A stretch of DNA of 64,000 nucleotides from Channallabes apus (taxonomy: Eukaryota > Chordata > Actinopteri > Siluriformes > Clariidae). Made by a program: the position numbers and the translations under genes. Shown piece by piece: positions 11,381-23,100 of this stretch (the first letter of the stretch is position 1; every line of letters starts with the position of its first letter). The notes below the pieces were generated by a model, which saw only the letters and a program-made list of their open reading frames with translations, was not told where the DNA came from and did no database searches. Location of the stretch: positions 15,304,151-15,368,150 of the forward strand of contig CM060113.1 in NCBI GenBank assembly GCA_030522415.1. The letters are read 5' to 3'.

Positions 11381-11688
11381 AGCAATTGTACTGTCCAGTC
11401 AAGGTCTGACACACAGGGATTGGAAACCCCACCCCGAAGTAGTCAGTCAATCTGGGAGAGATTTCAGCTAGCAGAGGTGGACCTCTTTGATTCGTGGGTC
11501 TGGAAACCTTGGCCCGTACGTGGCCCAGGTTACGTCTCTATTCATTTTCCTGATAGCTCTGCTAAGTCAAGCTGGTCTTCCAGCCGGCATAATTAAGACT
11601 ATTCTAGAGGGCTCCCTCCCCTAGAAGAGCTTATGCCCTCAGAAGGAATGTACGGTATGTGAAAAGTCATGCATGACGAAGCAGTTAG

Positions 11689-11790
11689 ACCCAGTCCACT
11701 GCCGAATTGTTTCAGTGTTGGAGTTTCTGCAAGAAAAGTTGTCCTCGGGCTTGTTTCCTAGTACTCTCAGGACGTATGTAGCTGCTATTT
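11689..11790 (+). repeat. Direct duplication inside DIRS, copy 1
   Basis: Shares cccagtccactgccgaattg and gtactctcaggacgta with copy 2, about 211 bases downstream, with scattered differences. Confidence 0.85.
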
Positions 11791-11898
11791 AGCCTGCCAC
11801 GTCAGGGAGTTCCATTTCAACATGCACCCTATTGTTTTGAAGCCTCTGTCCTCCGCCTTTTACAGCTTCGGAGCAGGAAAGACTGTGCTAAGCAGGTA

Positions 11899-11992
11899 GC
11901 CCCAGTCCACTGCCGAATTGTTTCAGTGCTGGAGTTTCTGCAGGAAAATTGTCCTCGGGCTTATGCCCTAGTACTCTCAGGACGTACTTAAC
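11899..11992 (+). repeat. Direct duplication inside DIRS, copy 2
   Basis: Second copy of the block at 11689-11790. Confidence 0.85.
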
Positions 11993-12534
11993 TGCATCCT
12001 CACTGAACTATCTTCCGAAAGTTCCATAACCCATACAGCTGCGGAGCAGGAGAAACTTCACTTATTGTGTCCAGTACGATGCCTTTCAGATTTACGTCCA
12101 CCGCATCAGCCAGTGGCGTAGGTCAGAGCAGCCTTTACATGTTTTGGGGCCGCGGGGGCGGCCGCCACTACACTGGGTCAGAGATGCTATTGCCCTCTCC
12201 TATGAGGCGCATGGGCTCACTTCGCCTCTAGGAATCAGGGCTCATTCAACCAGGGGGAATTGCCTCACTTTGCACTAGCAAGAGGTATTCCCCTGCAACA
12301 ATTGTGTGACGCGGAGGGTTGGTCCTCTCTGCACAAATTTGTTACATTTATAGTCTGGATGTTTATGCTACTCCGGGCTCACGGGTCCCCGAGGTAGCTG
12401 CCCAGGCATAGTTCTGAGACCCTCTTGGACTTGTGTGCCCACGCTACACAACCTTGGGGTCCAGACACTTGCAGTGCGGCGGCGTTGGTATTCTCGTTCC
12501 CATAGCAGCATCAAGTGTAGCCTTTGAAAGGGAA

Positions 12535-12605
12535 CGTCTCGGGTTACTTTGCTGTAACCCTGTTCCCTGAAAAGGCGGGAATGAGATGCTGTGTCCCAAT
12601 GCTGC
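12535..12605 (+). repeat. DIRS internal complementary region
   Basis: The run gggttactttgctgtaaccc plus the following ctgttccctgaaaaggcggg is the inverse of the extreme right terminus (12805-12858). DIRS elements use such a segment to recover terminal sequence during replication. Confidence 0.75.
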
Positions 12606-12639
12606 ACTGCCTACGTGACCGGACATCAGTTCAGACAAA

Positions 12640-12858
12640 TCAATCTGAGGAATGTTTCCGGATCACTCCTATTTATAACATCAGGTGTATCTCATCAGAT
12701 GATGTCACCTGACCGAGGTTATATAAGCCAAAATTTGGCATGTTTGATACACACATGCTTCACAACCGGCAACATGACAAGATGTTCCCATAGCGTTTTC
12801 ATGCACCATCTCGTTCCCGCCTTTTCAGGGAACAGGGTTACAGCAAAGTAACCCGATC
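12640..12858 (-). repeat. DIRS right inverted terminal repeat
   Basis: Complete partner of the left repeat, ending in the gggaacagggttacagcaaa motif that the left copy lacks. Confidence 0.88.
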
Positions 12859-12968
12859 CGTTTTTTCTTTTTGTTCAAGTTTTTTCTTATTGTTGAATCA
12901 TGAACACTGACCTTAACTTAGGATAAGTGAGGCCTGAGGGTTATTTTATGACTTCGTGGATGAGTTCC

Positions 12969-13160
12969 CAGATAGCAAGGTGACATTGATTCAATGTTGA
13001 AATTTCATCAGAATCATCATTTTGGTTGAGGTTGATTATGCAATGCTAAATAATGTTGAATCAATGTTGATAATTCAATGCTTTTCTGTGTTGAAAAGAC
13101 AAACATTGAATCAATGTTGATTTTTGGTTTTGGAACCCATCCCTCATTCAACAATGTAAA
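12969..13160. repeat. Subterminal palindromic repeats, copy 1 left end
   Basis: Repeated CATTGATTCAATG / TTGAATCAATGTTGA units, each nearly self-complementary. They are likely transposase-binding sites by analogy with other cut-and-paste elements. The same block appears inverted at 63830-64000. Confidence 0.8.
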
Positions 13161-13265
13161 GCAAATTAAATTAACTAAGTGCATTTCTATAAAATGTGTA
13201 TGAATGTGTGTATGTGTTTAACACAGGTTTTAAAAACGGGTAAAAAAATAATAATAATAAAATAA

Positions 13266-13267
<2 letters not shown>

Positions 13268-13332
<65 letters not shown>
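13268..13332. repeat. (TA)n microsatellite, copy 1
   Basis: Long TA run at the same relative site as 63618-63687 in copy 2, so it predates their separation. Confidence 0.95.
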
Positions 13333-13336
<4 letters not shown>

Positions 13337-13412
13337 TTGTTATTGAGGGAAAAAATTGACGGTAAGTTTTGTGTATTTACCTTGCTTTCTAGTTTACTCA
13401 CACTTGAGAGCT

Positions 13413-14033
13413 TCATATTATTTCACCAGTTTTGATGCGTAGCTTTGGTTTAAAGTTTCACTCACACGACAGAAGTCCGATCTCTTTGTCTCTTGTAGTT
13501 TATTTTGTCAGCATCAAAGAATCAACACTTCATACAGTCGTCTTGAGTAAATCCACTGTGATTACAGACACCAGTTGCTGCATCTTGCAAATCTCTGACT
13601 TTTACAACAACCTGTTTGCTGTATCTTGTAAATTACAGTCTTAGCTTACGAATATGACAACACTCTTGCTACGGGAGCTTACGGTTACAACAACCTAGTT
13701 GCTGTATCTCACATTCTAGCTTACCGGGAGCTCACCTTAGCTGACGGTCAAAGGCTTGTGTTTCCGTAGCCTTCCGTATCTAAACTGAACTCTCTAACAT
13801 ATCACAGTCACACAAATGCATGTAATAGTAGAATGACATCACAGACCAACTTACGATTGTCAACTTATGATGCATGACTAAGAAATATAAAGCTAATGGC
13901 TTATGTAACAAACTTAATGCTTAATGCTTTACTAATGAATAGAACAAGGTAGAATAAATGAAATGACAGCAAGTAAAATAAAATAAAATAAACACAACAA
14001 CAAATTCATAACAAGTGCGATATGGCACTTACA
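13413..14033 (-). repeat. BEL/Pao LTR A
   Basis: 621 bases, starting (minus strand) TGTAAGTGCC. It differs from the other copies by a few single bases, for example tttgatgcg where the others have tttgacgcg. Confidence 0.9.
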
Positions 14034-14214
14034 TTCCAGCCCCTAATTGACACTGACAATTACAATTTTGTGTTTTTTTTTTTTTTTTTTTTTGATAAAG
14101 CCATGAAATCAAACATTCTTAACCTTCTAAAACGTTGTAAATCTGGCAAATGTATAATATTTATCTCAGATGTTTATATTTGCATATCAAATTTCATAAC
14201 ATATTACCACACAT

Positions 14215-14649
14215 TTAACAGCTCATTTCATATATGAGGCACAGCTTGTCGATGGGTCTTTCCAGAGTGTTGGTCTTGGTTTTAACTAACACACGTTTCA
14301 CCAGTCCCCCTTTGTCGGCGAACACTTTCGTGATTCTTCCCATGACCCATGAATTTCTTGGAGATGACTCATCAGTCATTAAAACTATGTCTCCAATCGA
14401 AAGGTTTTTTTTTGTTTTGAAACCATTTTTGCCGCTCCTGGAGCAAGGGAAGTGTTCACGTACCCATCGCTTCCAGAGCAGGTCTGATCGATGCTGGATC
14501 TCCCTGCGACGTGCATAGATGACAAATCCAGGTGGCAGGTTTGGCTGTTTTTTCAGCAGCAGCAGGTGGTTTGGTGTCAGAGGATCTGTGGGATCCTCCG
14601 AGACAGTAGTGAGGGGTCGGTTATTCATTGTCGCTTCTACTTCACACAT
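14215..14649 (-). pseudogene. BEL/Pao integrase C-terminal (DUF5641-type) fragment, unit 1
   Basis: 144 residues starting CEVEATMNNRPLT, with LTPNHLLLLK, LLWKRWVREHF and VLMTDESSPRNSWVMGRITK. This is the C-terminal domain that follows the BEL/Pao integrase core. The zinc-binding and DDE parts that should precede it are absent, the sequence jumping from RNase H (FWTDSTTVL) to here. Unit 1 reads RRREIQHR where units 2-4 read RRREKQIQHR, a six-base difference. Confidence 0.85.
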
Positions 14650-14766
14650 GAATGTACTGTATGCAGTACACTGTAATCTTTCAGTATTGATCTCAAAACA
14701 GTTGTACTGTCAGTCCAGAACATAGAGTCCAGCAATTTCAATTCTAGCTGTTCTTTCAACATTTTG

Positions 14767-16116
14767 TCATTTTTTACAGTGACCACTGCCGCAGGTTTGT
14801 TTCAGGGGTGCTACACGGGAGTTCCCCATCATGAATGCACAATGTGTAAGTCCATCAGCGTTTACTAACCTGAGGTATGAGACAGCTCCGTATCCCATTT
14901 CACTTGCATCCGAGAAGTGGTGGAGTTGTGCTGTAGCTGTAACTCCGAAGTCGGCTGGCCTTATGCACCTTGCTATGCTGAACTCGGACAGTCTGTGCAG
15001 CTCTTGCAGCCAGGTTTTCCATGCCGTTGCAAACTGCTCGGGAATGTCGTCATCCCAGGCTAGTTTTTCTTTACATAGCTGTTGCATTGGGATTGTAGCT
15101 GGCTGTATGGCAGGTGGGAGAAAGCCTAACGGGTTGTATGTTGAGCTAGTGATTGACAGAATTCCTCTTCTTGTCACAGGTCGTTCCTTTAAACTAATCT
15201 TAAACTTGAACATGTCTGAATCAATGCACCACAGCACCCCCAGAGCTCTCTCTATGGGCAGGGCATCTTTACTCAAGTCTAAGTCTCTCATGTCTTTGAT
15301 CATTTCACTCTCGGGAATGACAGTCAGTAGGGCACGGCTATTGCTTGCCCGTTTAGTGAGGTTAAACCCTCCGCTTGCACAGAGACTTGTGAGATCATTG
15401 TATAGGGCGACTGCTTGGTCATGACTCGAAACGGATTTCAGGCAGTCGTCTACCTGAAAGTTTTTGAGCACTGTATTAACTGCCACAGCAGATGCACTGC
15501 TGCGGTGTTCTTCTGCTGTCTTTCTGAGGGCGAAGTTAGCAACACTAGGTGACGATTTTGCACCGAACAGATGAACTACCATTTTATATTTAACTAAGTC
15601 TTGGTTCACATCTCCATTCAGCCACCATAGGAAGCGGAGCAGATCTGTGTCCTTCTCAGGGACTTTCACGTGATAATACATGGCTTCTACTGTGTCCTTT
15701 TTCTTGGACTTTATTTTAGCAGGTACTATGGGGAGGATGCAATTACCTCCAGCCCCAGTGAGCGCATTTGATTCATGACTCACAGCAGGTGGTGTATTTG
15801 TTGTGTCACTTTCAGTTTCGTTTCTACGGGCGCTCGTAACTGACTGCGCCGTGTCTGGCACTGCTATGTGTAGCATGCTTGGATGTGGCTTTGAACACAA
15901 TGAACATGTAATTTTTTTGGTACAGTCTTTCCACATATGACCCTTTGTTAAACATCCGAAACAGAATCCGTTTCTTTTTAAGAATTCTACTTTGTCTTTG
16001 TGTGTCTTATCATTAAATGTGAAGCAATCGTCTAAGATATGCTCCCCTTTGCAATGTGCGCACGGCTTAGTGAAGGCGCTGACAGGTGATGTACCGGCAT
16101 TCTTCATTTTAATCAA
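14767..16116 (-). pseudogene. BEL/Pao zinc-knuckle gag fused to RT/RNase H fragment, unit 1
   Basis: 449 residues. The first part has Cys/His zinc knuckles (CAHCKGEHILDDC, then CFGCLTKGHMWKDC, then CSLCSKPH), typical of BEL/Pao. At about residue 150 it passes directly into RT sequence (LLRFLWWLNGD, GAKSSPSVANFALRKTA), so the protease and the RT N-terminus are deleted in frame. The RT active-site region reads FQVDDCLKSV. Downstream ERALGVLWCIDSD, RRGILSITSSTYNPLGFL and HHFSDASEMGYGAVSYLR are the connection and RNase H parts. After the stop, another frame continues with FWTDSTTVL before the integrase deletion. Not functional on its own. Confidence 0.85.
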
Positions 16117-16673
16117 GTCTTTGTGAATTTTACCAACCTGTCTGTCCTCGGTTGCGACGCTGACCCTGGGTTCTCCTTGGCCCCTTTGTTTGGGTCCTTG
16201 AAGGGATGTGTGACAGGGTTTTCCGTCGCTGATTGCGGCGTCCAGGTCCTGCTCGATTCAATGAGTGCGCTCTTGTTCGCAGGCTCCGCTCGGCTGTTGC
16301 ATGTTGAGTTGGAAAGATGATAGTGCGCGCTGCTCGGGCACGCGCTGCTCGGACGCGCGCTGCTCGATTCAATGAGTGCGCTCTTGCTCTTGGGCGATCG
16401 GCTGTCGTATTTGCGATCTTGACGTTGAAGCACTCTCAATTTGGCATCATGCATAGCGAGCGCCGTTTTGGTTTCCAGTCTGGGAGCGCATGCGCTACTT
16501 GGTTCGTTGACCGTGCTCTCTTTTACCGGCTTTCGGCGGCTGACGTATTCAGGTTTGTGGCCCGTCCAAGGCGGGCTGCTCGAGCGTGTGCAGCTCGGGT
16601 CGATGACTCCGCTCTTTGATGCAGGCTGTCGTTTTTTTACAACCCTGATAAGCCTGTAATTCAACGTCGACAA
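16113..16673 (-). pseudogene. BEL/Pao gag middle segment, unit 1
   Basis: 186-residue Ser/Arg/Pro-rich frame with repeated SALIESSSAR / RPSSACPSSA units. It overlaps the end of the N-terminal gag frame and ends at TKT-stop, four bases into the next frame. This region is absent from units 2-4. It looks like gag linker sequence; no known domain recognised. Confidence 0.5.
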
Positions 16674-17295
16674 TTGCGAGCGCAGTTTCTAATTCCAACT
16701 TTTCTTTATCAGCCTTTAATTCTGCCTCTTTTTGTTCTATCGCCCGCCATTCTGCTAAGGCTGCTACTTTAATCAACAAGGCTGCTCTGTTGGCTTCCGC
16801 TTTCTTTAGTCGGGCTGAGGATGATGTAGAAGTTACAGACCTTTTGGATGCTGCCGTTGTCTGTGACACTCTGTCGCCCGGCGAGACACCTTCGCGTGTT
16901 CGCGACGTCACAGAGTGGCCCTTAGTGTCCTTGGTGTCCGCTTTCCAGCGACCCACCGTAGCTATGAATTCTGTGCGGCCTTGAGCCTCAGGTGTGCCGC
17001 AGGCGACCTGATCGCGTTTGTGTTTATCTTTATGATTGTACACAAGCACATCAACGTTACTTCTCATGAAGTTCTCTCTCTGCTTCCCGTATTCGGGTCT
17101 GTACTCAGTTTCAATGATGTCTAACTTACGTGCATAGTTCATAGGTGTCTTTAATGCAGTAGACATTGCATTCAGTCGAATTCGCTTGCCTTTTCTTGCA
17201 TCCAGCGCCTCGTTGAGGTTCTTTTTGTTCATCTCATGGAGCGCCGTTAGGCTCCCCAGCGAAGTGCTGGGAGCGTTGTCCTCGTTGTTCGGCAT
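16549..17295 (-). CDS. BEL/Pao gag N-terminal region, unit 1
   Basis: 248-residue frame starting MPNNEDNAPST about 97 bases after LTR B. It is rich in Lys, Glu and Ala, with a predicted long helix (RLKKAEANRAALL to EKLELETALAI), as in the coiled-coil N-terminal part of BEL/Pao gag. The frame ends near 16549, while the neighbouring frame (16673-16113) continues with the next gag segment, so a frameshift near 16640 probably splits gag. The same N-terminal frame recurs in units 2, 3 and 4. Structural role in the particle is inferred from position. Confidence 0.7.
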   Translation of the reverse strand: MPNNEDNAPSTSLGSLTALHEMNKKNLNEALDARKGKRIRLNAMSTALKTPMNYARKLDIIETEYRPEYGKQRENFMRSNVDVLVYNHKDKHKRDQVACGTPEAQGRTEFIATVGRWKADTKDTKGHSVTSRTREGVSPGDRVSQTTAASKRSVTSTSSSARLKKAEANRAALLIKVAALAEWRAIEQKEAELKADKEKLELETALAIVDVELQAYQGCKKTTACIKERSHRPELHTLEQPALDGPQT

Positions 17296-17391
17296 GGTGA
17301 AGTTCGACGGCTATTCTCTTTTACTTTCCCTTTCAGCGTTCACTTGTTTTCGTTCAAACAGCGGAAAGCTTTTGACTTTATGTAGATGCGG

Positions 17392-18012
17392 TCATATTAT
17401 TTCACCAGTTTTGACGCGTAGCTTTGGTTTAAAGTTTCACTCACACGACAGAAGTCCGATCTCTTTGTCTCTTGTAGTTTATTTTGTCAGCATCAAAGAA
17501 TCAACACTTCATACAGTCGTCTTGAGTAAATCCACTGTGATTACAGACACCAGTTGCTGCATCTTGCAAATCTCTGACTTTTACAACAACCTGTTTGCTG
17601 TATCTTGTAAATTACAGTCTTAGCTTACGAATATGACAACACTCTTGCTATGGGAGCTTATGGTTACAACAACCTAGTTGCTGTATCTCACATTCTAGCT
17701 TACCGGGAGCTCACCTTAGCTGACGGTCAAAGGCTTGTGTTTCCGTAGCCTTCCGTATCTAAACTGAACTCTCTAACATATCACAGTCACACAAATGCAT
17801 GTAATAGTAGAATGACATCACAGACCAACTTACGATTGTCAACTTATGATGCATGACTAAGAAATATAAAGCTTATGGCTTATGTAACAAACTTAATGCT
17901 TAATGCTTTACTAATGAATAGAACAAGGTAGAATAAATGAAATGACAGCAAGTAAAATAAAATAAAATAAACACAACAACAAATTCATAACAAGTGCGAT
18001 ATGGCACTTACA
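17392..18012 (-). repeat. BEL/Pao LTR B
   Basis: 621 bases. Carries its own substitutions (ctatgggagcttatgg instead of ctacgggagcttacgg). Confidence 0.9.
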
Positions 18013-18195
18013 TTCCAGCCCCTAATTGACACTGACAATTACAATTTTGTGTTTTTTTTTTTTGTTTTTTTTTTGATAAAGCCATGAAATCAAACATTCT
18101 TAACCTTCTAAAACGTTGTAAATCTGGCAAATGTATAATATTTATCTCAGATGTTTATATTTGCATATCAAATTTCATAACATATTACCACACAT

Positions 18196-18636
18196 TTAAC
18201 AGCTCATTTCATATATGAGGCACAGCTTGTCGATGGGTCTTTCCAGAGTGTTGGTCTTGGTTTTAACTAACACACGTTTCACCAGTCCCCCTTTGTCGGC
18301 GAACACTTTCGTGATTCTTCCCATGACCCATGAATTTCTTGGAGATGACTCATCAGTCATTAAAACTATGTCTCCAATCGAAAGGTTTTTTTTTGTTTTG
18401 AAACCATTTTTGCCGCTCCTGGAGCAAGGGAAGTGTTCACGTACCCATCGCTTCCAGAGCAGGTCTGATCGATGCTGGATCTGCTTCTCCCTGCGACGTG
18501 CATAGATGACAAATCCAGGTGGCAGGTTTGGCTGTTTTTTCAGCAGCAGCAGGTGGTTTGGTGTCAGAGGATCTGTGGGATCCTCCGAGACAGTAGTGAG
18601 GGGTCGGTTATTCATTGTCGCTTCTACTTCACACAT
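18196..18636 (-). pseudogene. BEL/Pao integrase C-terminal fragment, unit 2
   Basis: 146 residues, the same domain as 14215-14649 with the KQ insertion. The integrase core is missing. Confidence 0.85.
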
Positions 18637-18753
18637 GAATGTACTGTATGCAGTACACTGTAATCTTTCAGTATTGATCTCAAAACAGTTGTACTGTCAG
18701 TCCAGAACATAGAGTCCAGCAATTTCAAATCTAGCTGTTCTTTCAACATTTTG

Positions 18754-19263
18754 TCATTTTTTACAGCGACCACTGCCGCAGGTTTGTTTCAGGGGTGCTA
18801 CACGGGAGTTCCCCATCATGAATGCACAATGTGTAAGTCCATCAGCGTTTACTAACCTGAGGTATGAGACAGCTCCATATCCCATTTCACTTGCATCCGA
18901 GAAGTGGTGGAGTTGTGCTGTAGCTGTAACTCCGAAGTCGGCTGGCCTTATGCACCTTGCTATGCTGAACTCGGACAGTCTGTGCAGCTCTTGCAGCCAG
19001 GTTTTCCATGCCGTTGCAAACTGCTCGGGAATGTCGTCATCCCAGGCTAGTTTTTCTTTACATAGCTGTTGCATTGGGATTGTAGCTGGCTGTATGGCAG
19101 GTGGGAGAAAGCCTAACGGGTTGTATGTTGAGCTAGTGATTGACAGAATTCCTCTTCTTGTCACAGGTCGTTCCTTTAAACTAATCTTAAACTTGAACAT
19201 GTCTGAATCAATGCACCACAGCACCCCCAGAGCTCTCTCTATGGGCAGGGCATCTTTACTCAA
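18754..19263 (-). pseudogene. BEL/Pao RT/RNase H fragment, unit 2, cut by Gypsy
   Basis: 169 residues with ALGVLWCIDSD, RRGILSITSSTYNPLGFL and HHFSDASEMGYGAV. The frame begins at the Gypsy insertion point; its 5' continuation lies beyond the Gypsy at 25435 onward. Confidence 0.85.
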
Positions 19264-19267
19264 GTCT

Positions 19268-20079
19268 ATAACCGTTCCGGCTCTTTAGGCCAGTATAGCT
19301 ATAAAAAATAAAAGGGGGTCCAACTTTGCAATAACCTATGAGGTAGTGTTACAAGTATTACCAGAATATGTAAGACTCAAGGATTAACGAAAGTCATTTG
19401 CCAGCGTATATTGAATCTTTACATAAATATAAGAACATACAAAATCCAATTATATGAAATGTTCATAGACAAGATAATCAATGTTCAACACAAGTATATG
19501 GTCGTATAAATGTCCATCTCAGATGTTAGGAGAGAAAACCCTTTGGCAAAGAGTAAAGTCTTATCTGTTGCAGGGTAGGTTGATGAGATGAAAGCACGGA
19601 TTGAAAGGGATGTCCTCCTTGGGATAGGCCAAAAGTCCATTAAAGTCCCACTTAAATATTAAAAAGATCTTGGGCAGTTGCGACTTTGCACCCAAACTCC
19701 ATAATCCTACTTTCCACACAGTAGCACAAAGATGTAGGTTAAACAAAAGATCCTCTACAAAAGAAAACAATTCATTAACCAAACTCTCCAACAAAACATT
19801 AAAATAAATAACTTCCCAAACATTAACCCTCTTAATTTCTATACAGCACCAAAACATATAGAAATATACACAAACTCACAGTTGAGCAGCAAACAAATGT
19901 TTCCCAAACCAGGATCCTCTAGAGAAGTAGTAATCTGCCATGAGGCAACAACTGAATCTGCCTCTTGTTCTACTACTTCCTCTTTTATTCAAACTAGTGA
20001 AGCTAGTGGTGCCCCTAGTGGTCAGGATGAACATTCCACTAATACACATTAAACCATGTAACAAGACTTGATCGTTACA
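19268..20079 (-). repeat. Gypsy 3' LTR
   Basis: Minus-strand start TGTAACGATC, end CGGTTAT. 812 bases, equal to the other LTR. Confidence 0.95.
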
Positions 20080-20095
20080 GATCCCCCCCTTCATT
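20080..20095 (-). promoter_or_regulatory. Gypsy polypurine tract
   Basis: Minus strand AAATGAAGGGGGGATC directly before the 3' LTR start TGTAACG. Confidence 0.85.
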
Positions 20096-20103
20096 TGGAA
20101 ACA

Positions 20104-23100
20104 TTACACAGTACCATAGAAAGGCTTTAAATTTTGTACATGATGGGTATCAACCTGATCAGGATCATCAATAAATGAAATAGAAAAATTAACAGGGCCA
20201 AGACATTTTACAATCCTAGCAGGACCTTTCCACTTAACGGCAAGTTTAGCCATAAATCCCTCACTAGCGCGTGACAAAGGATGAGTGCGAACCCAAACCA
20301 AATCTCCAACTTGGTAATGAGCAGTCTTTCTCCGGAGATCATAGTATCGTCTTTGCTTTTCCTGGGCTCGTTCCACATTCCTTTGCACAGTTTTTATCAG
20401 TTCCTTCTGTCTTTCCAACACGGGGTATGCTGGACTGTCTGGGTCAGGAGGTCTATGAATGGCTCTCTCTAGAGGTCCTTTTAGTTTCCTGCCTAGTGCA
20501 ACTTCAGCTGGAGTGAATCCAATACTTTCCTGCCAAGCGGTGTTTATGGCAAAACGAAACTCTGCCAACCATTTGTCCCAGTGCCGATGGTGGTCTTGAA
20601 CGTAGGACGAGATCATAGTTTTAAGCGTACGGTTGACCCTTTCCGTAAGGTTAGTCTGGGGATGCGCCGTAGTAGTCAACTTCTGGATGACACTCCATTG
20701 CTTACATACTAGACTGAGGAGATGGGAAGTAAATTGGCTTCCTCGATCAGACACCAAATACCTTGGAGTTCCCCACCTGGTAAAGATTTCTTCTATTAAA
20801 ATGCGAGCAATCTGAGGTGCTTTAGCCACCCTCAGAGGGAACAACTCCACCCATTTCGAACAGTAGTCTACCACAACAAGGAGATGCTCATTCAACTTAG
20901 AACTCTTAGGAAATGGCCCCATGAGATCGATCCCCAGCATGTGTCCAGGTTCTACCACTGGGGTTGACTGCATACGCCCAGCTAATTTAGAAATTGAGGG
21001 TTTGTGTTGTTGACAAACCTGACACTCTTTGCAGTATTTCCAGATGTCAGAACGTAGTGTGGGCCAATAACAGATGTCTACCAACCTCAGTAGAGTCTTG
21101 AGCCTGCCAAGGTGCCCACATAAGGGGTTGTCATGCGCATAGGAGATTAAGTCTTTTCGTAAGCAATTTGGAATAACTAGCTGTAATTTGGGTCCTTTCT
21201 GCCCATCAGGCCTGCTTCGAAATAGAAAGCCATTTTTTAATAGGTAATGCACCCGTGTTGGATCTGGATCCATGAGTGACTTGGCTTTAGTGGTGAGTTC
21301 CTGAACTTCTGGGTCATCCTGTTGTGCTCTAGCAATGTCAGACCAATCAATTGGAAAACTAGAAAAAGAAGTGGCCGAGTCTTGGGATTTGATATGGGCT
21401 ATGACGGGGATCAAAGCAGGATCGGAAACGCTGCGTGAAAGGGTGTCTGGTACAATGTTGCACTGCCCTTTGCGATACTTGACACTGAAATCAAATTCTT
21501 GCAGACGAATAGCCCATCGAGTCAATCTAGAAGACGGCTTCGGGTGATTAAATACCCAGGTGAGGGCCACGTGATCAGTTATCACTTCAAATGGCCTGCC
21601 TTCTAAATAAGGTCTCCATTTCTCTACAGCCCATATAACTGCACAGCACTCCTTTTCCGAAACAGAATATGACCTTTCAGCCCCTTGTAACAGACGTGAA
21701 GCATATGCAATGACGTGTTCGACCCCTTCTATCTCTTGTGTCAGCACGGCTCCCAAACCAACATTGCTAGCATCGGTCTGAACTTTAAAAGGCCTCGTCA
21801 AATCAGGAGCAATCAAAATAGGTGCCCTGATCATTTCTTGTTTGATCAATTCAAATGACGTTTGACATTCTTCAGTCCAGATCCATGTTGCTCCTTTCCT
21901 TTTTAAAGCATGCAATGGGGCAGCTTTCTCAGAAAATTTTGGAATAAACCTTTGATACCATCCTGCAAGTCCCAAAAAACGTTGTACTTCCTTTAGACAT
22001 TGAGGGACAGGAAACTGAGTAACAGCTTCAACCTTAGCCGGGTCGGTTTGAATTCCATTCCTGGATACCACATGCCCCAAAAACGTCAAAGACTTCTGCA
22101 TGAGGTTGCACTTCTGTAGATTCAGCGTAAGCCCTGCTTTAAAAAGACAATGAAATACTCCCTGCAAGTGGGTTAAATGTTCTTCTTCTGTCTTAGAATA
22201 GACCACAATGTCATCGATATACACAAAACAACTTTTTCCCTTTACGTCCTTTAGTACCAACTCCATCAATCGCTGAAAAGAAGCAGCAGCATTTTTTAGC
22301 CCAAAAGGTAAACGGAGAAATTCAAATAAACCGGATGAGGTCACGAAAGCGGTCTTGAGAATGCTTTCAGGTTCCATCTCAACCTGCCAATACCCACTTT
22401 TAAGATCTAGGGTACTGAAAATTGCAGCTCCATGAAGAGACTCGAGGATATCCTGTATCTGTGGCATAGGATATGCGTCTAGTAGAGTCTTTGAGTTCAC
22501 TCCCCTGAAGTCAACACAGAATCTTTGTCCTCCCCCTTTTTTAGGTACAAGGACAATTGGAGCGGCCCAGGGAGATGTTGAAGGCTGAATTATTTCCTTA
22601 TCGAGCATTGTATTTATCTCTTGATCGATAAAGAGCTGTTTCTCAGGAGATACTCGGTAGGCTTTCCGGCGAATAGGTACTTCATTAGTGGTTATGATAC
22701 GATGTTTGACTACATTGGTATGACCGATCTCAGGGGTGCATACGGTTGGCCAATCTCTCATGAGCTGTTCCAGCTGAGACTTTCGTTCACAAGATGTATC
22801 TGCCTTGGTGATTAATTGATGGATGAGTGAGTGGGTTTCAGGGGACTCCTCTAGTATTGGTAAGGCTAAATAGAAGGACAACAAAGCATTGGTATAACGG
22901 ACAGGGAAACTGGTAGAACAGGCAGGGAGGAATGGAAATGCTTCTTCTTGGTATTTTTTTGTGGCAGATAGAATATACCGAGATTTATGAAAATCCAAAC
23001 AAATTCCAGCTGACACAAGGAAATCCATTCCCAAGATTATAGGCACAGTAAGATCCACATCCCTCATTACATACAAGGTCAGTGCAAGTTTCCTCTGTTG

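Larger units (their letters stand above)
11600..12360 (+). pseudogene. DIRS tyrosine recombinase, broken
   Basis: Near 12175-12260 one frame gives WVRDAIALSYEAHGL then GIRAHSTRG, resembling the conserved HxxR block of DIRS recombinases. The upstream part is disrupted by an internal duplication (11689-11790 and 11899-11992). No single frame spans the domain. Confidence 0.6.
8631..12858 (+). mobile_element. DIRS-type tyrosine-recombinase retrotransposon, degenerate
   Basis: Its ends are inverted rather than direct repeats: 8640-8790 and 12640-12800 are reverse complements, sharing for example cacatgcttcacaaccggca in one orientation. A short internal region (12535-12605) is complementary to the extreme right end, the internal complementary region typical of DIRS. 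Plus-strand coding relics follow DIRS order: RT, RNase H, tyrosine recombinase. There is no target-site duplication, as expected. The left end lacks the outermost 45 or so bases. It is inserted in Tc1-A and holds a solo LTR. Confidence 0.85.

Noticed and set aside
14831..15424. 197-residue plus-strand frame and its copies at 18818, 27659, 30329
   Set aside because: Antisense shadow of the RT/RNase H region; the minus-strand frame carries the real motifs.
17186..17623. Recurrent 145-residue plus-strand frame at each LTR/gag border (also 26029, 28698, 31368)
   Set aside because: It recurs only because the array repeats; it is antisense to the gag start and LTR, with no recognisable domain.
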